DNA of 64,000 bases from Lepus europaeus. Its lineage: Eukaryota; Chordata; Mammalia; Lagomorpha; Leporidae. The notes beneath the pieces are model-generated. The model was not told where the DNA came from. It worked only from the letters and a program-made list of their open reading frames with translations, and did no database searches. Location of the stretch: positions 55,406,474 to 55,470,473 of the forward strand of contig NC_084843.1 of the NCBI RefSeq assembly GCF_033115175.1, written 5' to 3'. The position numbers were made by a program, and so were the translations under genes. Position 1 is the first letter of the stretch. Every line of letters begins with the position of its first letter. Below, in pieces: positions 34,177 through 47,009 of this stretch.

Positions 34177-37099
34177 AAAAACCCATTTAGAGTATATGGA
34201 AAGCCAAGACAGAGTTTAAAAATTAAGAATAAAGAAAGACTCTGCTAAGGAGATGGCACCATGAACCACAGCACAAAATAGAAAAGAACAATGAAAACAA
34301 CTCTGGCAGGAGAACTGCCCCCCCCCCCCCCCACATCTGACTCACTGCACAGCCAGTGCACTGCAGTCTCTAGACAGAGTCACAGTCAAGGAAGCCCTTC
34401 TGATTTTCCGCATCCCCAGCGTAGGCAGTAATTTTCCACTCCTAACCATTCCCTCTCACCTTCTTACCTGCCCCAGGGCCCACGACATAGCCACAGCCTT
34501 GCTACAAGACAGTGGTCTCATGGAGCTGAAGCTGCCCCTACCCGGGTTGGCCCTCATATCTCTGATCTCTGACCTTCATCAATGAGAAAAAATGGTATTG
34601 TAGGGGTTCAACTCTTTGCAGAGATAGAAATGCCTCTTTATTTCTGTTGAACCCTATTCTTCTTACTTTGGTAGAGAAGAAAGCAGTTTTATTATAGCAT
34701 TATTAATTGTCCCTTCTATGTGTTGTGAAGTGTTATGTTTAAGAAGAGGCAGAGTGGAAAGAAACAAGGATAGCCCAGGCAACACTTTCCACAAGCCCTG
34801 CTATGACTCACATCAGCTTTATAAAAGAAGACTGCAGAGAAAACACACAAAAATGTCATCTTTTAGATGTTCAAGAAGGAAATTCAGTAACCAAAGGCAA
34901 ACTGGTATTTTGGTATTAGGGTACAGTTATGTATTATTGGAAGGAATTGAAAAAATTACATGATCACTGTATTTATAAATGAAAAAAAAGGAAGGAGTTG
35001 TTCCAATGTAGAAAAGATTAAACACTTAATTTTAAGATAATTCTGTATTATCCATGGATCAGTCTGTTCTAGCCTCTTTTTCTGGTTATTAAATATAATG
35101 ATAAAATAGAGCTCCAATTTAAAATACAACTTCTCTGCCAGAATAACTTTATGCTTATTAAAAGTTCCTGAGTTTCTAATTGCCAGAAATATCTTATTCT
35201 CATTTAGGCTTTATTTCTTTGGCTTACCATATGCCCTGGACCTCGTAGGTTAGCGGTGAGTTTGGCATTTTTGACTCACAGCCCTTCCCTTCTGCCTCTG
35301 CCTTTGGAGTAGATGTATGCAATGCATTATAAATAAGTAAGTGTGGTCTGAACTCCCATCAGGTCTATGGATGATATAGATCTGTAAGTCAACTGGTGAA
35401 CTGGTGGTACAGAAGCCTTCATCCCTGGCCATCCTCTTTCTAGTGGTTCCAACTAAGCTGAGTCAAAAGACTTAAATGTGAATTATGTCCATGAGACCCA
35501 GGTCACATGTATTTCTGCATGTAGGCAGAAATAAGCTTCTGAGTCCAAGCTTACAGAAGAAAATCAGGGGAAGGGATAGGTTCTGAGAAAAACGACATGG
35601 TGAGAAGGCATGAGAAGTGTTAAGGATGGGAACACAGGAAGCTCAGGGTCTTCTGGGATTGTAACTCCAAGTGAATTCCAGATGTGACTCATGGATGAGA
35701 TAGAAGTGTTACAATGTGGCTAAGCTTGATTCTCGGCAGAGGATTGATAACAAAACAAAATGCTTGCTAATGACAGATATGCAAATAGATGAAGAATATT
35801 CTGTTGTAAGTGCACTAGTGCTCACAGGAAGAGAACTCACGTGGTTGGGTGGGAATAGATGCATCTCAGGTCTAGGCGGTTATTGCCATGTAGACATACA
35901 GCCCCATGCATCCTCTCAAGATTTACAATCAGCTGGGTATCTACAAGTGTAGGTGAAATCTCCTCATAAAAATATTGGCAGAAATTGATAAAAACAAGCA
36001 AACATGCACAACACATTATGGGGAAAAAAATAAAGCCAAGTCTGCATTTGGTTAGAGACTACCTATTTGAGAGACCTATTTAGATTGTAAGAGAAACTCA
36101 GTTGGCAAGTCAAAATCTGACCCTGACTGTCAGGAAATCTCTGTGGGCATTGGCATAAAAAGGGATCAATAATCTGACAGATATCGAACCTGATTATTAG
36201 AGTAGAAAGTTTGATCCCAGCTCCACTGATTTCTGTAACAGAATTTTCCTAAGCACATTCCTGGCATCTGTCTCACATTGCCCCAAAGGGTTGTGAAAGG
36301 GATGCTCGGTGAGTATGGGACAAAGAACTTACTATGAATGGCCTTGCTCTTCCTTTTTTTCACTCAAACGGAAACTGCCTCTAGGGAAAAGGTGGTTGCC
36401 ACTATTGCTTCAGCCACGTTACCACGTGTAAAATTGCAATCCCGGTCTGCAGGGCTTGGCCTAAGTGATTAAATAGTTTGTACAATTTTGAGAGCATGTT
36501 TGAGAAAGTTGGGTTGACCAGTGACTTTTCTGTAAATCAAGCAGCATTCGAGTTATATTTTGGCTACCGTATATGCCTCCTTTATTTTATTTCTAAATTG
36601 AAGCCATTCAGACAAGAGGGTTGCTGTTTATCAGTTTTCCTCTGGGAAATCTCAATGAATATTTGATCATTTTATTTTACCATCAAATAGTGTTCTATTT
36701 GAATGTCTGTCGCTGCAATTAAAATATTTTGATCTTGTCCAGTGTTCTTTTATACATAAAAAACTTAGAAGTAATAAAACTGATTTGCCTACTGTTATCC
36801 AGATTACAGTAAAAAATATGGTAAAGGTAAGATGGACCCCTGGTTTCTGGTCTGTCACATAAAGGGCTTGGAAATTGTCACCCCCAAACATGGTCAGACA
36901 AGAAAATGTTGAACAATTTAAAAAACAATTTTTCTTAAATCCATCAGAGGATTGAGGTCACAGGTGAGCGGCCACCACAAAAGTTGGAGGAACATGAACA
37001 GTGATAATCATGGTTCATCTGGATCAGACGGCTGAGAGCAGAAGTCTGGCTCTGAGGACATTTCCAGTTAGAACATTACACCGTGACTGATGAACTGCT
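34177..37099. other. Unassigned intergenic DNA
   Basis: Apart from the C15 tract I recognise nothing over 2.9 kb. Open frames of 60-82 codons (for example 34718-34963 plus) show no domain. Old degraded repeats may be hidden here that need a library search. Confidence 0.45.
34318..34332. repeat. Homopolymer C15 tract
   Basis: Fifteen consecutive C residues. Length is likely variable between individuals and error-prone in sequencing. Confidence 0.9.
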
Positions 37100-37353
37100 G
37101 GTGGCTCAGTGTAGACAAGCTGCAGGTCAACACTCCAGAGGGCATGTGTCTCTGATACCAACATGGGAGACCCAGATGGAGTTCCTGGCTCCTGGCTTCA
37201 GCCTAGCCTGCCCTGGCTGTTGTCCCATGACGGAGTGAATCTATGGAAGGAAGATCTCTCTCTCTCCATCTCTCCCTCACTGCCTCCATCTGACCCTTCC
37301 TCTCTCTGTCTTTCTGTTTGCTTTTCAAGTAAACAAAAATTTATTTAATAAAA
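37100..37353 (+). mobile_element. CSINE, internally degraded copy
   Basis: A poorly preserved head ('gctggtggctcagtgtagac'), loss of the middle, then 'gggagacccagatggagttcctggctcctggcttcag' and a long CT-rich end before 'tttcaagtaaac'. Confidence 0.75.
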
Positions 37354-37499
37354 AAAGTCTACCCTCAAGGGAAATTCTTGACAGACCCTAAATGAGGTAG
37401 ATTTTATTAGAGCAAATGTCATTCGATAGAGAAAGCTTAGCTTTCTCAATAATATGTACAGGAACAATAGTATCAGCACAGCTGAACATCCAATACAAC

Positions 37500-37945
37500 A
37501 AAATTTTGTCACAAAAATTAATTCAAGATACATCATAGACTAAAATGTAAAAAGCAAAAATATTAAACTTATATATACCATTAAAATCTTGGATTCAGTA
37601 AAAGGATTTTATACACAATGTCAGATTACCATGAAATAAAATATTGATGAGTTGCATTTCATTAAAACTAAAAGCTTCTGCTTTGCAAAAAAAAAAAAAA
37701 AAAACAAAAAAAAAAACCTCCTGTCAAGCCACATACTTGGAGAATATACCTGCCAAACATATATCTAAAAATGACTTATCTCCAGAAAATACAGTGATTC
37801 TTAAAATATGACAAAAAAAACTCTTATTTTCTTAAATGAGAGAAAAATTCAAAGACCTCACTTATAAACATATACAGTTGAGTAAATAAACATATGAGAA
37901 AATATTCAGCATCATGTGTTATTAGAGGATTACAAGTTTCCCATT
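37500..37945 (+). mobile_element. Old L1 ORF2 fragment
   Basis: It reads as the ORF2 3' third of an old mammalian L1: 'catagactaaaatgtaaaa', 'gagttgcatttcattaaaac', 'aaaagcttctgctttgcaaaa' (followed by an A-run at 37686-37716), 'atatctaaaaatgacttatc' and 'tattcagcatcatgtg'. The frame is destroyed. Confidence 0.7.
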
Positions 37946-38985
37946 TTTTTTTTTTAGCTGATTGGGATATTATCTTTCTTTGTGACTTGGTTATTCAAGA
38001 ATGATCAAAGAGATAGCACTGAGACACCTGTGTTGCTGTTCTCCAATGACAAGAAATCTAAATCATGGTAAATCTTGCTAATGTTGTTACCTGCACTGTG
38101 GACTAGCATATATAACTCAACAAGTCAGTGTTGGCCCTGAGATTCAGTCAAAATATATGATGAAACCATTTGTATGTCATCTAAAGACCCAGTGAAGGAA
38201 ATAATAAAATATAACCACAATATAAAAGCAAAACTGTGGCAAATGAATGCATAAAGACACTTGAAATATTTACCAATACTGGTCTTAAAATATAGTTTGA
38301 ATTTGTACTTTATGTGAATAATAAATTGAAGTAAATAAAATGTGAGTTTTAAATTTGCAAACCAATTCAGGCATTTCCACTTCTTAATATCTCATTACAG
38401 AGATAATAGGATATATTTACAGACACCTGACTGAAGGAGCCTGCTGGGCAGAAATGCAGATATTCTGTTTGGGAAAATTATAGGATTTTTTTAGTGTCTC
38501 ATTTTTCTTTTATTATTTCTTGTTTTTCATGAATCCAATATTGAACATATAAAGATACTGATATTTTATTTAGAGGTTCAATGAAATTGCAAAATAATAT
38601 TCTACTTAGACAATTTTCCATAATATCATTTGGAAGATTAGCTTATAAATAAAACACCTCACACAATAAGAATTCGTAGCATCTTTTGTTCATCTGAGGA
38701 AAGGGATTCCAGCATACCTGAGTGTATAAGCACACATTCATAAACCTGCTTGTACGTGGGCAGGATTATGTCTGGAAAAGAGACACTTGGAATGCCAAGC
38801 AGGATTAGCATTAGTAGGCACCTACAGAATTACTTACTAAAACCTCAGTGATAGAACCAAATCTTTACATAAAGGAAATTGTATCATTTTGGTTTGTTTC
38901 AATGTTAGCAACAACAATGAACAGTGAAATGTAGATTCTTGAAATTTAAACCACTAAAGAATTTTTAGAGAGAATTTGAAAGTGG
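37946..38985. other. Unassigned intergenic DNA
   Basis: AT-rich, with no frame above 60 codons. No repeat recognised. Confidence 0.5.
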
Positions 38986-39275
38986 ATTTACATTTTTTAA
39001 TTAATGTATTTGACAGGCAAAGAGACAGAGAGGGCTCCAAGACTGTGGTTCACTCTCCTGATCCCTGCTACAGTAGGACCAAGTTTAAAGCCAGGAGTCA
39101 GGAACACAATCCAGGTTGGCCATGTAGGGGACTGAAAGCCGAATAATTGAGCCACTGTGCTATCTACCAGTGTCCACATTAGCAGGAAGCTGGAATCAGG
39201 AGCCGAACTGGAGCTGAGGCTCACGACTCTGACATGGGACACCGATGTCCTAACTGGAGACAATCACTAGGTAAA
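38986..39275 (-). mobile_element. CSINE, old copy
   Basis: Minus strand. The tail near 38990 is followed by 'gtatttgacaggcaaagagacagagag', and the head ends near 'cactaggtaaatg'. An 88-codon minus frame runs through it. Confidence 0.75.
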
Positions 39276-40464
39276 TGTCTTCCCCTATGGAATTTTATTT
39301 TATTTTACAACACATGCATACACTTAAATGGTGGAAGGATATTCTGTATAGTAAACAGTGGACAATGCTTGTGTTGTGAGATAAGAGATACATCAGTTTA
39401 ATTTTATAGCCAATTCACTAAATTAAGTAGAATGCACAAATTCCTTTTAAATGAACATATCCTTTATAATACATAGTTCAATGAGAACCATAAAATAAAG
39501 ACACATTTCACAATATTAAATTCCAAAAGTAAATATTTTTTTAAAAAGGGAATGTGCTAAATTACATCTAACCATGATAGCTTCTGATGAGCAGAATAAT
39601 CAAAAATAGTTAAATCCATGGTTCTTGTCAAATAAAGACCCTAGGAAATATCTCATTTCATAACTCATCAATGTAAGAGATATTTAAGGACACTTGTCTG
39701 ATACTTCTAGAACCAAAGAAATAAGAAAAATGAATCACTGCAATGATTTGAAAAGTTTATAAATGACAGAGCTTTGGATTTATAAATTACAACCTTTGGC
39801 ATAGTTCTCCCAGCCATTATCTAATGCTAGAGTTACAGAGCATCTGATTATATCTGGAAAATAACTATTGAGCCTACCTTAGTGAGCTCTGTGATAACAC
39901 CTTTGAGAAGGTTTCACTGTAACAAGATATTAATCATTCCTTACGCTGTCTTTGGCTATAACTGCCAAATCATACTACTTATAGACACTAATGAACATGA
40001 TACGCATATGTACATTACATGCATGTATAGATATATACTTTGTGTAGCTAACTCAAGATTATTTTTGAAAGAACAAAATACAGAATTGCAGTTGGGTTTG
40101 TAAAGCAGATACTTAGAATGGCAGTAAAGCGATATTGTGGGAATTTTGGAAGAGAAAATAAAATGGAAGGAATGACTCATGACTTTCTGTACCTTACTGC
40201 CTTCATGGAGAGCTAAAATATGTGTAGGAAATGTCACAAACATAATTGAAAAATAATATGCCCCCAAGAATACAGTGAAAGAATAACAATTGATCGTGTA
40301 GCATTAAGACAAGTTGAACGAGATTGTCATTTGAATTCTACAGAAGAAAAACCAGACTGCCATTTGTGTGTTTTTTCTATAGTGCTTCCTAAATATCAAC
40401 GGAACAACAATAAAAATATCATGGCTCCCTCAGTGCTACAGAAGCACACACAAACAGTATACTC
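39276..40464. other. Unassigned intergenic DNA
   Basis: No gene or named repeat. A 103-codon minus frame at 39956-40267 has no supporting feature. Confidence 0.45.
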
Positions 40465-40474
40465 AAAAATAGCT

Positions 40475-40794
40475 TGCTGGCGCTGCGGCTCACTAGGCTA
40501 ATCCTCTGCCTGCAGCGCTGGCACCCCAGGTTCTAGTCCCGGTTGGGGTGCCGGATTCTGTCCCGGTTGCTCCTCTTCCAGTCCAGCTCTCTGCTATGGC
40601 CCGGGAAGGCAGTGGAGGATGGCCCAAGTGCTTGGGCCCTGCACCTGCATGGGAGACCAGGAGGAAGCACCTGGCTCCTGGCTTCGGATCGGCGCAGTGC
40701 ACCAGCCATAGCAGCCATCTGGGGGGTGAACCAACAGAAGGAAGACCTTTCTGTCTCTCTCTCTCACTGTCTAACTCTGCCTGTCAAAAAAAAA
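40475..40794 (+). mobile_element. CSINE, young copy with target duplication
   Basis: The duplication 'aaaaatagct' is at 40465-40474 and 40795-40804. The body is close to the youngest copies in the window ('tctagtcccggttgggg', 'ggcccgggaaggcagtgg', 'gcttcggatcggcgcag') and ends in an uninterrupted A-run. Frames of 60-100 codons on both strands are SINE translations. Confidence 0.95.
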
Positions 40795-40804
40795 AAAAAT
40801 AGCT

Positions 40805-42173
40805 CTCTTGAATTCATGCTCAAAAGCAGTGTTCTGATCCTTGGGTAGAAGCCGAGGGTTTGCCTCTGATTTTTCTGCTTTGTTAGTCTAATAACAATTT
40901 TATTAGTCAAAAAGGTATGCATGGCTGCAGATGAGTTCCCCGTAGAGTAGCTCGTGCTAACCAGGAACCCGGAGAACAGAAGCCTCCACAGGATGTGAAC
41001 GTGAATCTACCCAAGCAAGTCTACCTCGAAACCCAGTCATGTCCGTTTGTCTTTCTGCTTTGGGATGGTCGCAGTTGACTCTGCCAGCTTTACCCCAGGC
41101 AGTCAGAACCCCTCCCACTTCACCTTTCTCAGAACCTCATCTTTACTTGACCCTCATGAATCTGGAATTTCAAGTACGAAAAGGCCTTTCGTAATGAATT
41201 CATTCACAGAGCATACTGAACGTATAGTTACTTACTTCTGCTAACTCTAAACAAAGCAAGGCTCTTAATACCTTTTTTTTCTCCCTGAAGAAAAGTATAA
41301 CAATCTAAACTCTTTCTTTGCTCCCAAATAATTCAAACACTTGGCCTACCCTGAAAACTGCATTCTTGAAAAACATATGTAGATGGTGCCAAAAAAATAA
41401 AAAAATAAAACATTTTATGTAGAGAATAAAAATAATTCATGATTCCATTTCATTTTAATATCCATGCATATATAACCTCACCGGTTTCAAAAGTTAGAAA
41501 TCCATCTAAAATGCTGAAATATTAAAATAAGAGAAATTGGTAGAATTATAGACACTACATAGCTTGTAAATGACCTCAGAAGGCTTCAGATATAACTTGT
41601 TGATCGATGCCTTGGGAAAGGCTGAGGCATAGTGGCTGGGTAGTTTCTGCTTGAAGACCTCCAGCTCACACTTAATACAACCAGGCACTTGCATTTCTGC
41701 AGAGCATAACTAGAGATCATTTTATCCTAAAAAAGTACAAAAATCCCATATTCTTTATAAATGTCACTTTCTACTTCAAAGTTTAAGATGGATCAGAGCA
41801 CGCATCAGAGGTCCTCACTAGGAAGCAGCGATTTTCAGATGCCGGAGTTAGATGGCATCTGACGTGGCCCTCTTTTTAGGACAGATTTTATTTTACTTTA
41901 TTTTTAAAGCAAGCAGTATGTCATCCTGGTAGTCTGAGAATCTCTATACTTAGATATTCAAAGTAAAGCAGAACTGTTTCTTAGCAAAATAAAACAACAT
42001 TGTGGAAATGTCAGAAAAACTACATTAGTTGAGGAATGTGTAGCTACGTTTGTGTGTGTGTCCACATGGAAGTGTTTGTATACAGTGTGTCTGGGTGTTA
42101 TGATGTGTCTGCAGGTGTCTCTGGGTGCCTGACAAGTAAGGAGTGAGTGGAAAATAGAGGTTGAGTGTTCTGG
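40805..42173. other. Unassigned intergenic DNA
   Basis: No recognisable gene. Short A-rich (AAAAAAT)n-like patch at 41390-41410; GT-rich patch at 42048-42120. Confidence 0.5.
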
Positions 42174-42525
42174 TTTTTTTTTTTTTTTTTTTTTGACAGG
42201 CAGAGTGGACAGTGAGAGAGAGAGAGACAGAGAGAAAGGTCTTCCTTTTTTGTTGGTTCACCCCCCAATGGCCGCTTTAGCTGGCGCGCTGCGGCTGGCG
42301 CACTGTGCTAATCCGAAGGCAGGAACCAGGTGCTTCTCCTGGTCTCCCATGCAGGTGCAGGGCCCAAGCACTTGGGCCATCCTCCACTGCACTCCCTGGC
42401 CACAGCAGAGAGCTAGACTGGAAGAGGGGCAACCGGGACAGAATCCGGCGCCCCGACCGGGACTAGAACCCAGTGTGCCAGTGCCGCAGGTGGAGGATTA
42501 GCCTAGTGAGCCGCGGCGCCGGCCC
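42174..42525 (-). mobile_element. CSINE, young full-length copy
   Basis: It starts with a T-run of about 20 (its poly-A tail) and ends with the complement of the canonical GGCCGGCGCCGCGGCTCA head. A small duplication near 42283-42305 repeats a 'gctggcgc' type unit. I could not read a convincing target duplication. Confidence 0.93.
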
Positions 42526-42736
42526 TGACTTATTCTTTGGCTATCATCTAAACTTAACTCCAAGCAACATTTAGCAATGGAGGGAACATACTTGTTATGC
42601 CTCCATCTGTGAATCATCTACATTTTTCCTTGAATGAATGTGGCATGGGAAAGTAGACATTCATAAACAGCTTTAGGTGAATAGCGTATGCTCTTGAATA
42701 TGTATTTCAGGTTAAATCTGTAGACATTTTTTGATG

Positions 42737-43720
42737 CTGATTTCCAAGATGGCGGATTAGGGAATGACGTACTATGCTAAACTAGGGATAAATAGTGTAG
42801 AAAAATAATAGTGTAGGAAGTGCACTCTCAGGAGTGTATTAAAGAGAAAGCCATACTGGAAATTCTACAAAAGGAAGATGAACACTTTGGATATGTGTGT
42901 GAGAGATGTGAACACGCGGCACGAACACAGACACAACACACAACTGCAGAGGCCGAGAGCCAAAGTGGGCTTCAGCTTGGAGCTGGAGCTGGAGAGAGAG
43001 CTGGAAGAGTATACACTGGGGCCCTGGAGCCTAGCAGTTACTAATGGTTACCCGCGGACCCAGTGCAAGTAAAAGGGGCATGCGTATCTCACCCAGTCCT
43101 CTCCACAGCAGCATCTGCTGCCTGATGAGAAAGGGTGGGCGCCATTTGGGGGTGCGGCGGCAGCTGCAGAAGCCTTTGTGTGCACACACAGCAACTGGCT
43201 GAGACTGGATGCTCTCCTCTCGGCAGACTGGCAGCAATGCAAAGATAGGGCAACATTCGGCTGAACACGTATGAACCAAAGATTTTAGCAGCAGAAAACA
43301 TTTGCAGTCCCCACTGACTTTGAGCCTGGTTGGTAGAATTGACAGGTGGTTGGGTACCCGTGTAGGACTGTAAGGCACCCACAGCCTCCCAATATAGCAC
43401 AACCTCTGTGGCTCACGCCGCCTAGGTGGCGCTGGCTTGGGGAACATCTGCCCCTCTGTTGACCAGATGAGCTGGCAGGGCAGAGAAGAGTCTCTGAACC
43501 CAGGGACTATGGGAGCCTTATGTGCTGAGACCATGGTGACTCGGTGGCTACATGAGAGGTTGCAGGGTGCAGCTGGGTCTCTGGGCAATCACTGGGTGCA
43601 GCTCCTTGCCAAGCATGTGGGTAGGGCCCTCCAAAGACTTTCCTAAACCCATCGTAACTGGCCTGCTAGATGGAGTTTGGTGCAGGTTCTGGCCCTGTAC
43701 TCAGCTCTACTTGGAGCCTC
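42737..43720 (+). mobile_element. Isolated L1 5'-UTR-like segment
   Basis: It begins 'gatttccaagatggcggatta', the 'AAGATGGCG' start typical of full-length mammalian L1 5' UTRs. About 1 kb of comparatively GC- and CpG-rich sequence follows, with 'gtgggcgccatttgggggtg', 'ggtggcgctggcttggggaac' and 'gctgggtctctgggcaatcac'. No ORF1 follows. Frames of up to 185 codons (43031-43588 minus) are unsupported. L1 5' UTRs carry an internal promoter, so this piece could once have driven transcription. The L1 assignment rests on the start motif and composition and needs a consensus alignment; the 3' limit is uncertain. Confidence 0.5.
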
Positions 43721-44045
43721 TCCTTTAGCTCACCTGTATCCCAGGGGAGATCTAAACTACCACTGCCATTTCAGAGGAAGACAATGAGGTGGACAAGCTA
43801 AGAAACTTTCCCCAGCCTCCGCAGTTCTGAACCAACAGCCTGATGCTCCAGCAGCCCCCACCTGGCCCTCAGTCCTCCCCTCTACAGAAAGCAGGCCCTG
43901 CCAGAGAGGTGAGATCAGGTCGATGCTTCTGGAACCTGGGCATCGTGTTCACAACTGCTGTTCTTCCTGGTTTTCCTTTTTGCCCTTGGTGGGTGTGTGA
44001 TAATATTAGACTTTGAACTTAGTTGACATTTCTTTGTTGAATAAA
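43721..44045. other. Unassigned DNA
   Basis: GC-moderate sequence ending in 'tgttgaataaagagcttgagc', which includes an AATAAA at about 44040. It could be a continuation of the preceding element or an old LTR/3' UTR-like remnant. Not resolved. Confidence 0.35.
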
Positions 44046-44270
44046 GAGCTTGAGCACTTTATCATATGCATATTGGCCATTCAGAGGCCTACTTTTTTGA
44101 CAGCTCCATTCTGACTTTTAAAGGTGATTTTTTTTTTCTAAAGGGTTTTCTGCCTTTTCCTTATTGATGTACAGGAGTTATTTGCATTTTCCGGGTATTA
44201 GTCTTTTTCTGACATGTGTAGTAAGATATATTCTGGAAGTCTGTGACTTTCTACTTCCTTCATAATGACT
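44046..44270 (-). mobile_element. Old L1/HAL1 ORF2-region remnant
   Basis: The plus strand reads as the complement of an old L1 ORF2: 'atatgcatattggcc', 'ttattgatgtacaggagtta' and 'cgggtattagtctttttctgac' correspond to the 'tctggatattagtcctttgtc' landmark. Strongly decayed. Confidence 0.5.
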
Positions 44271-44957
44271 TTTGGGGACCCAGATTTTCACATTAACATG
44301 ATCCTACTTAGCTGTCCCCCATTTGTGGGAAGGAAGTAAGGACTAGCTCTGTTCCCTTGGGCCTGGCATCTTGCTGGGACAGTTACCGTCATGTTGGACA
44401 TGCACCTCCTTGGGGGACACCAGCCTCAGACAGTGTCACTCTCAGATGGTGACAGAATATGGCAAGGCCACCAGCAACATTTCTCTACGTGTAGACAAGG
44501 AAATTCAATGTCAGCCAAACACACTAAGCAGCCTCTCTTTTAGCTGACACGTGTGGCACCTGCTGCTTTGCCAAGCCCTGTTTCTACTCCCTGTGAGTCT
44601 TCCCTTCTAGATGAGGTATTGGGATGCCAAATCATAAGGTCACCTCCAATTCCAACAGTATCTGATCTAGAGGGAACCCAAGCTTCCTTAGGCCCTTCCT
44701 CAACACCACCAGTGAAAGCCCAGTCAGTTCATGGGTTCTAACACCTTGTCCGGGACAGACCATGATTCCCGTGGTATGTGTGTCCCCACTTCCCCACAGG
44801 AGGTCACGAGCCCAACTTGCTCATCTGTAAGTCGGGTCCTCGTGGCCTGCTGCAGGGCATTAGCAGTGGTGACCATGACAGGTGTTAATCAATGTCAGAC
44901 AGGAATGTAGGAGGCTGCCAGTTAATAGAACTGAGAATTTCCACATTAAAAATTGAG
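44271..44957. other. Unassigned intergenic DNA
   Basis: No gene or repeat recognised. The 62-codon frame at 44553 is unsupported. Confidence 0.45.
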
Positions 44958-45262
44958 AACTGGGCTGACATTTTGGCAAAGGTGATGAAGCTACCACGTG
45001 CAGTGGCGTCCCATATGGGAGTCATTACTTCTGAGCCAGCTCCGCTAATGGCCTGGGAAAAGCAGTGAAATATGGCCCAAGTGATTGGGCCCCTGCTACC
45101 CACATGGGAGACCTAGATGATGCTCTTGGCTTCAGCCTGGATCAACCCTGGCTATTGTGGCCATCTGGGGAGTGAACCAGCAGATGGAAGACCTCTCTGT
45201 GTCTCCTTCAATCTCTGTAATTCTGACTTTCAAAAAAATAAGTATATATTTTAAATAAATGG
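44958..45262 (+). mobile_element. CSINE, diverged copy
   Basis: The sequence is ordered from 'tgggctgacattttggcaaagg' through 'caagtgattgggcccctgc' and 'gtggccatctggggagtgaacc' to 'tttcaaaaaaataag'. The head is strongly diverged. Confidence 0.82.
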
Positions 45263-46715
45263 GAAGACCCCAGGCAAACCTGGATCAGTTGGTCAGCCTG
45301 GCAACTTCTCCACAGGCCTATCTGCAGGGCTTCAGCTTTTGCTTCACAGAGACAGTGATTGCCAACCAGGAACTGCCCAAGACAGGGACTTCAATAGGAG
45401 GACCTTGAAAGTTTCAAAACTCTTTATTTTCACCCAGCTTTCAGGGACATATATTAATTGACTATCAAAACAAAATTAAAAAGTAGGGCTGGACTTTCCC
45501 TGTTTCCATGTAAAATTAAGTTACCTGGGACAAAAAATTTCTTTTTAAAGGGCTTTGGCAGGTAGACCATAGGGTACTGAACACTACAGGGAAACTAACA
45601 TATTGTTGCAGTATGAACTACCATATAAATGAGATAAAACAGGCACATCTCATAGAATTGTATGCTAAATGGATAAACGTTCTCTGAACTGTTTATAAAT
45701 TCTAATTCTCAACATGAGGTATATAGAAAACACATCACAAAGTGCTCTCATAGGAAGGATTTCTTGTGTCCAGTGCGCCAGTTTGGCCCATGGAATCTGT
45801 GCTGAAGGAGAAGCCCAGAGGCATGGTCACAGGCAAGCAGAGGCAAACCCTGGTCTGCAGGAATTAGAACCACTGGCTTATGGATGAGCTCATTTTCCAT
45901 TGCCACTGTGTTTACAAATAAACTTTAAGTCTGCTAAGACACTAAAAATCAGTGCTTCTCTGGGAATTTTCTCAGTAAAGGTGTTAAGCTCAAGTGAATC
46001 CAAATCCATAATGCTTGAGGCTGAAAGAGTTGTTTTTTTTTGTTTTTTGTTTGTTTGTTTGTTTTTCCTGCATGAACTTCATTGTTTTTTTGTTTCTAAA
46101 TCAAGGGGGAATCACCCTGCACAACCTATCCCAATACCAGTGAACCTCCAGTGCCCAGCAGTCCTAGAGAGAGGAACAAAGAGGACGATTACTTGTTGAT
46201 AGTCAAGCCTGGGGGCTCTTCTAAGACCCCTTCCTTCTCAGTGCATCCCTCAGGAAGTGGGCTCAGACCAGGACAACCCAGAATGGGCCCTCTGATCTAC
46301 CTCCCTGGGAGCCGAGGCCTGGCCCAGCCAGGACATGAGACTCATGAGCCCTGATCAGCCCTCACTGCCACCACAACAGGATTTGCCTGTCCACACCCAG
46401 GACGATAGGCTGTCTGCTTGAGCCTTGAGCTCCCTCTAGAAGGTTCCTTCTCGAGACCTGCTCCCAAGAGAAGATCTGCCAATCCCAAGGCACAGGGAAT
46501 GGCAGGGATGGTGGGTCTTGCCTAGTTCTTCTCCCTGCTGCCAGCCACGAAGAGTAACCTGCAGCAGCTGCTGCCATCCATCTACTGGCTCAGGTACTGA
46601 CTCCTTCATCTCATGAGCACTTGAGACCTTAGATCGAGAGACCAGTCAGCTAGGCCATGTTAGTAAAGGGCCATGTGTGTACAGATTAGTACAGGGCTGA
46701 GCCAAATGGCGCCTG
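45263..46715. other. Unassigned intergenic DNA
   Basis: A T/G-rich run at 46027-46065 containing (GTTT)n. 46110-46600 is higher in GC with 67-71-codon frames but no family I recognise. An old LTR is possible, not shown. Confidence 0.4.
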
Positions 46716-46847
46716 GGTCAGGAGTGAGTAGGTCAGGTTAAGGCTGGTTCAGGTGTAGATAGGACAAAGGGAGGGCAGGCAGGTCAGGAGTGAGTAGGCC
46801 AGGTTAAGGCTGGTTCAGGTGTAGATAGGACAAAGGGAGGGCAGGCA
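46716..46847. repeat. 66-bp tandem duplication (two units)
   Basis: Units 46716-46781 and 46782-46847, each starting 'ggtcaggagtgagtagg' and ending 'gggagggcaggca', differ at a single T/C position. The near identity indicates a recent local duplication. Confidence 0.95.
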
Positions 46848-47009
46848 AAGCGAGGGCAGAGTGAGGACAGTGGCAGGGGTGTCTATGCCAGGTGATTAAA
46901 GATCTAGGTGAGGGACTCTCCAACATATGACCATGATCTCAAGGCAAGGATCCCTCTGTCCTGCTGGATAGGTTGGCCACATCAATGTCACCAATGTCCC
47001 CAGTGACCA

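Noticed and set aside
43031..43588. 185-codon minus frame in GC-rich sequence
   Set aside because: It overlaps the L1 5'-UTR-like segment, shows no domain, and competing frames of 64-103 codons occur in the same place. High GC makes long frames likely by chance.
46716..46847. CRISPR-like or regulatory repeat array
   Set aside because: Only two directly adjacent units with no spacers, in a mammalian genome. It is a simple tandem duplication.
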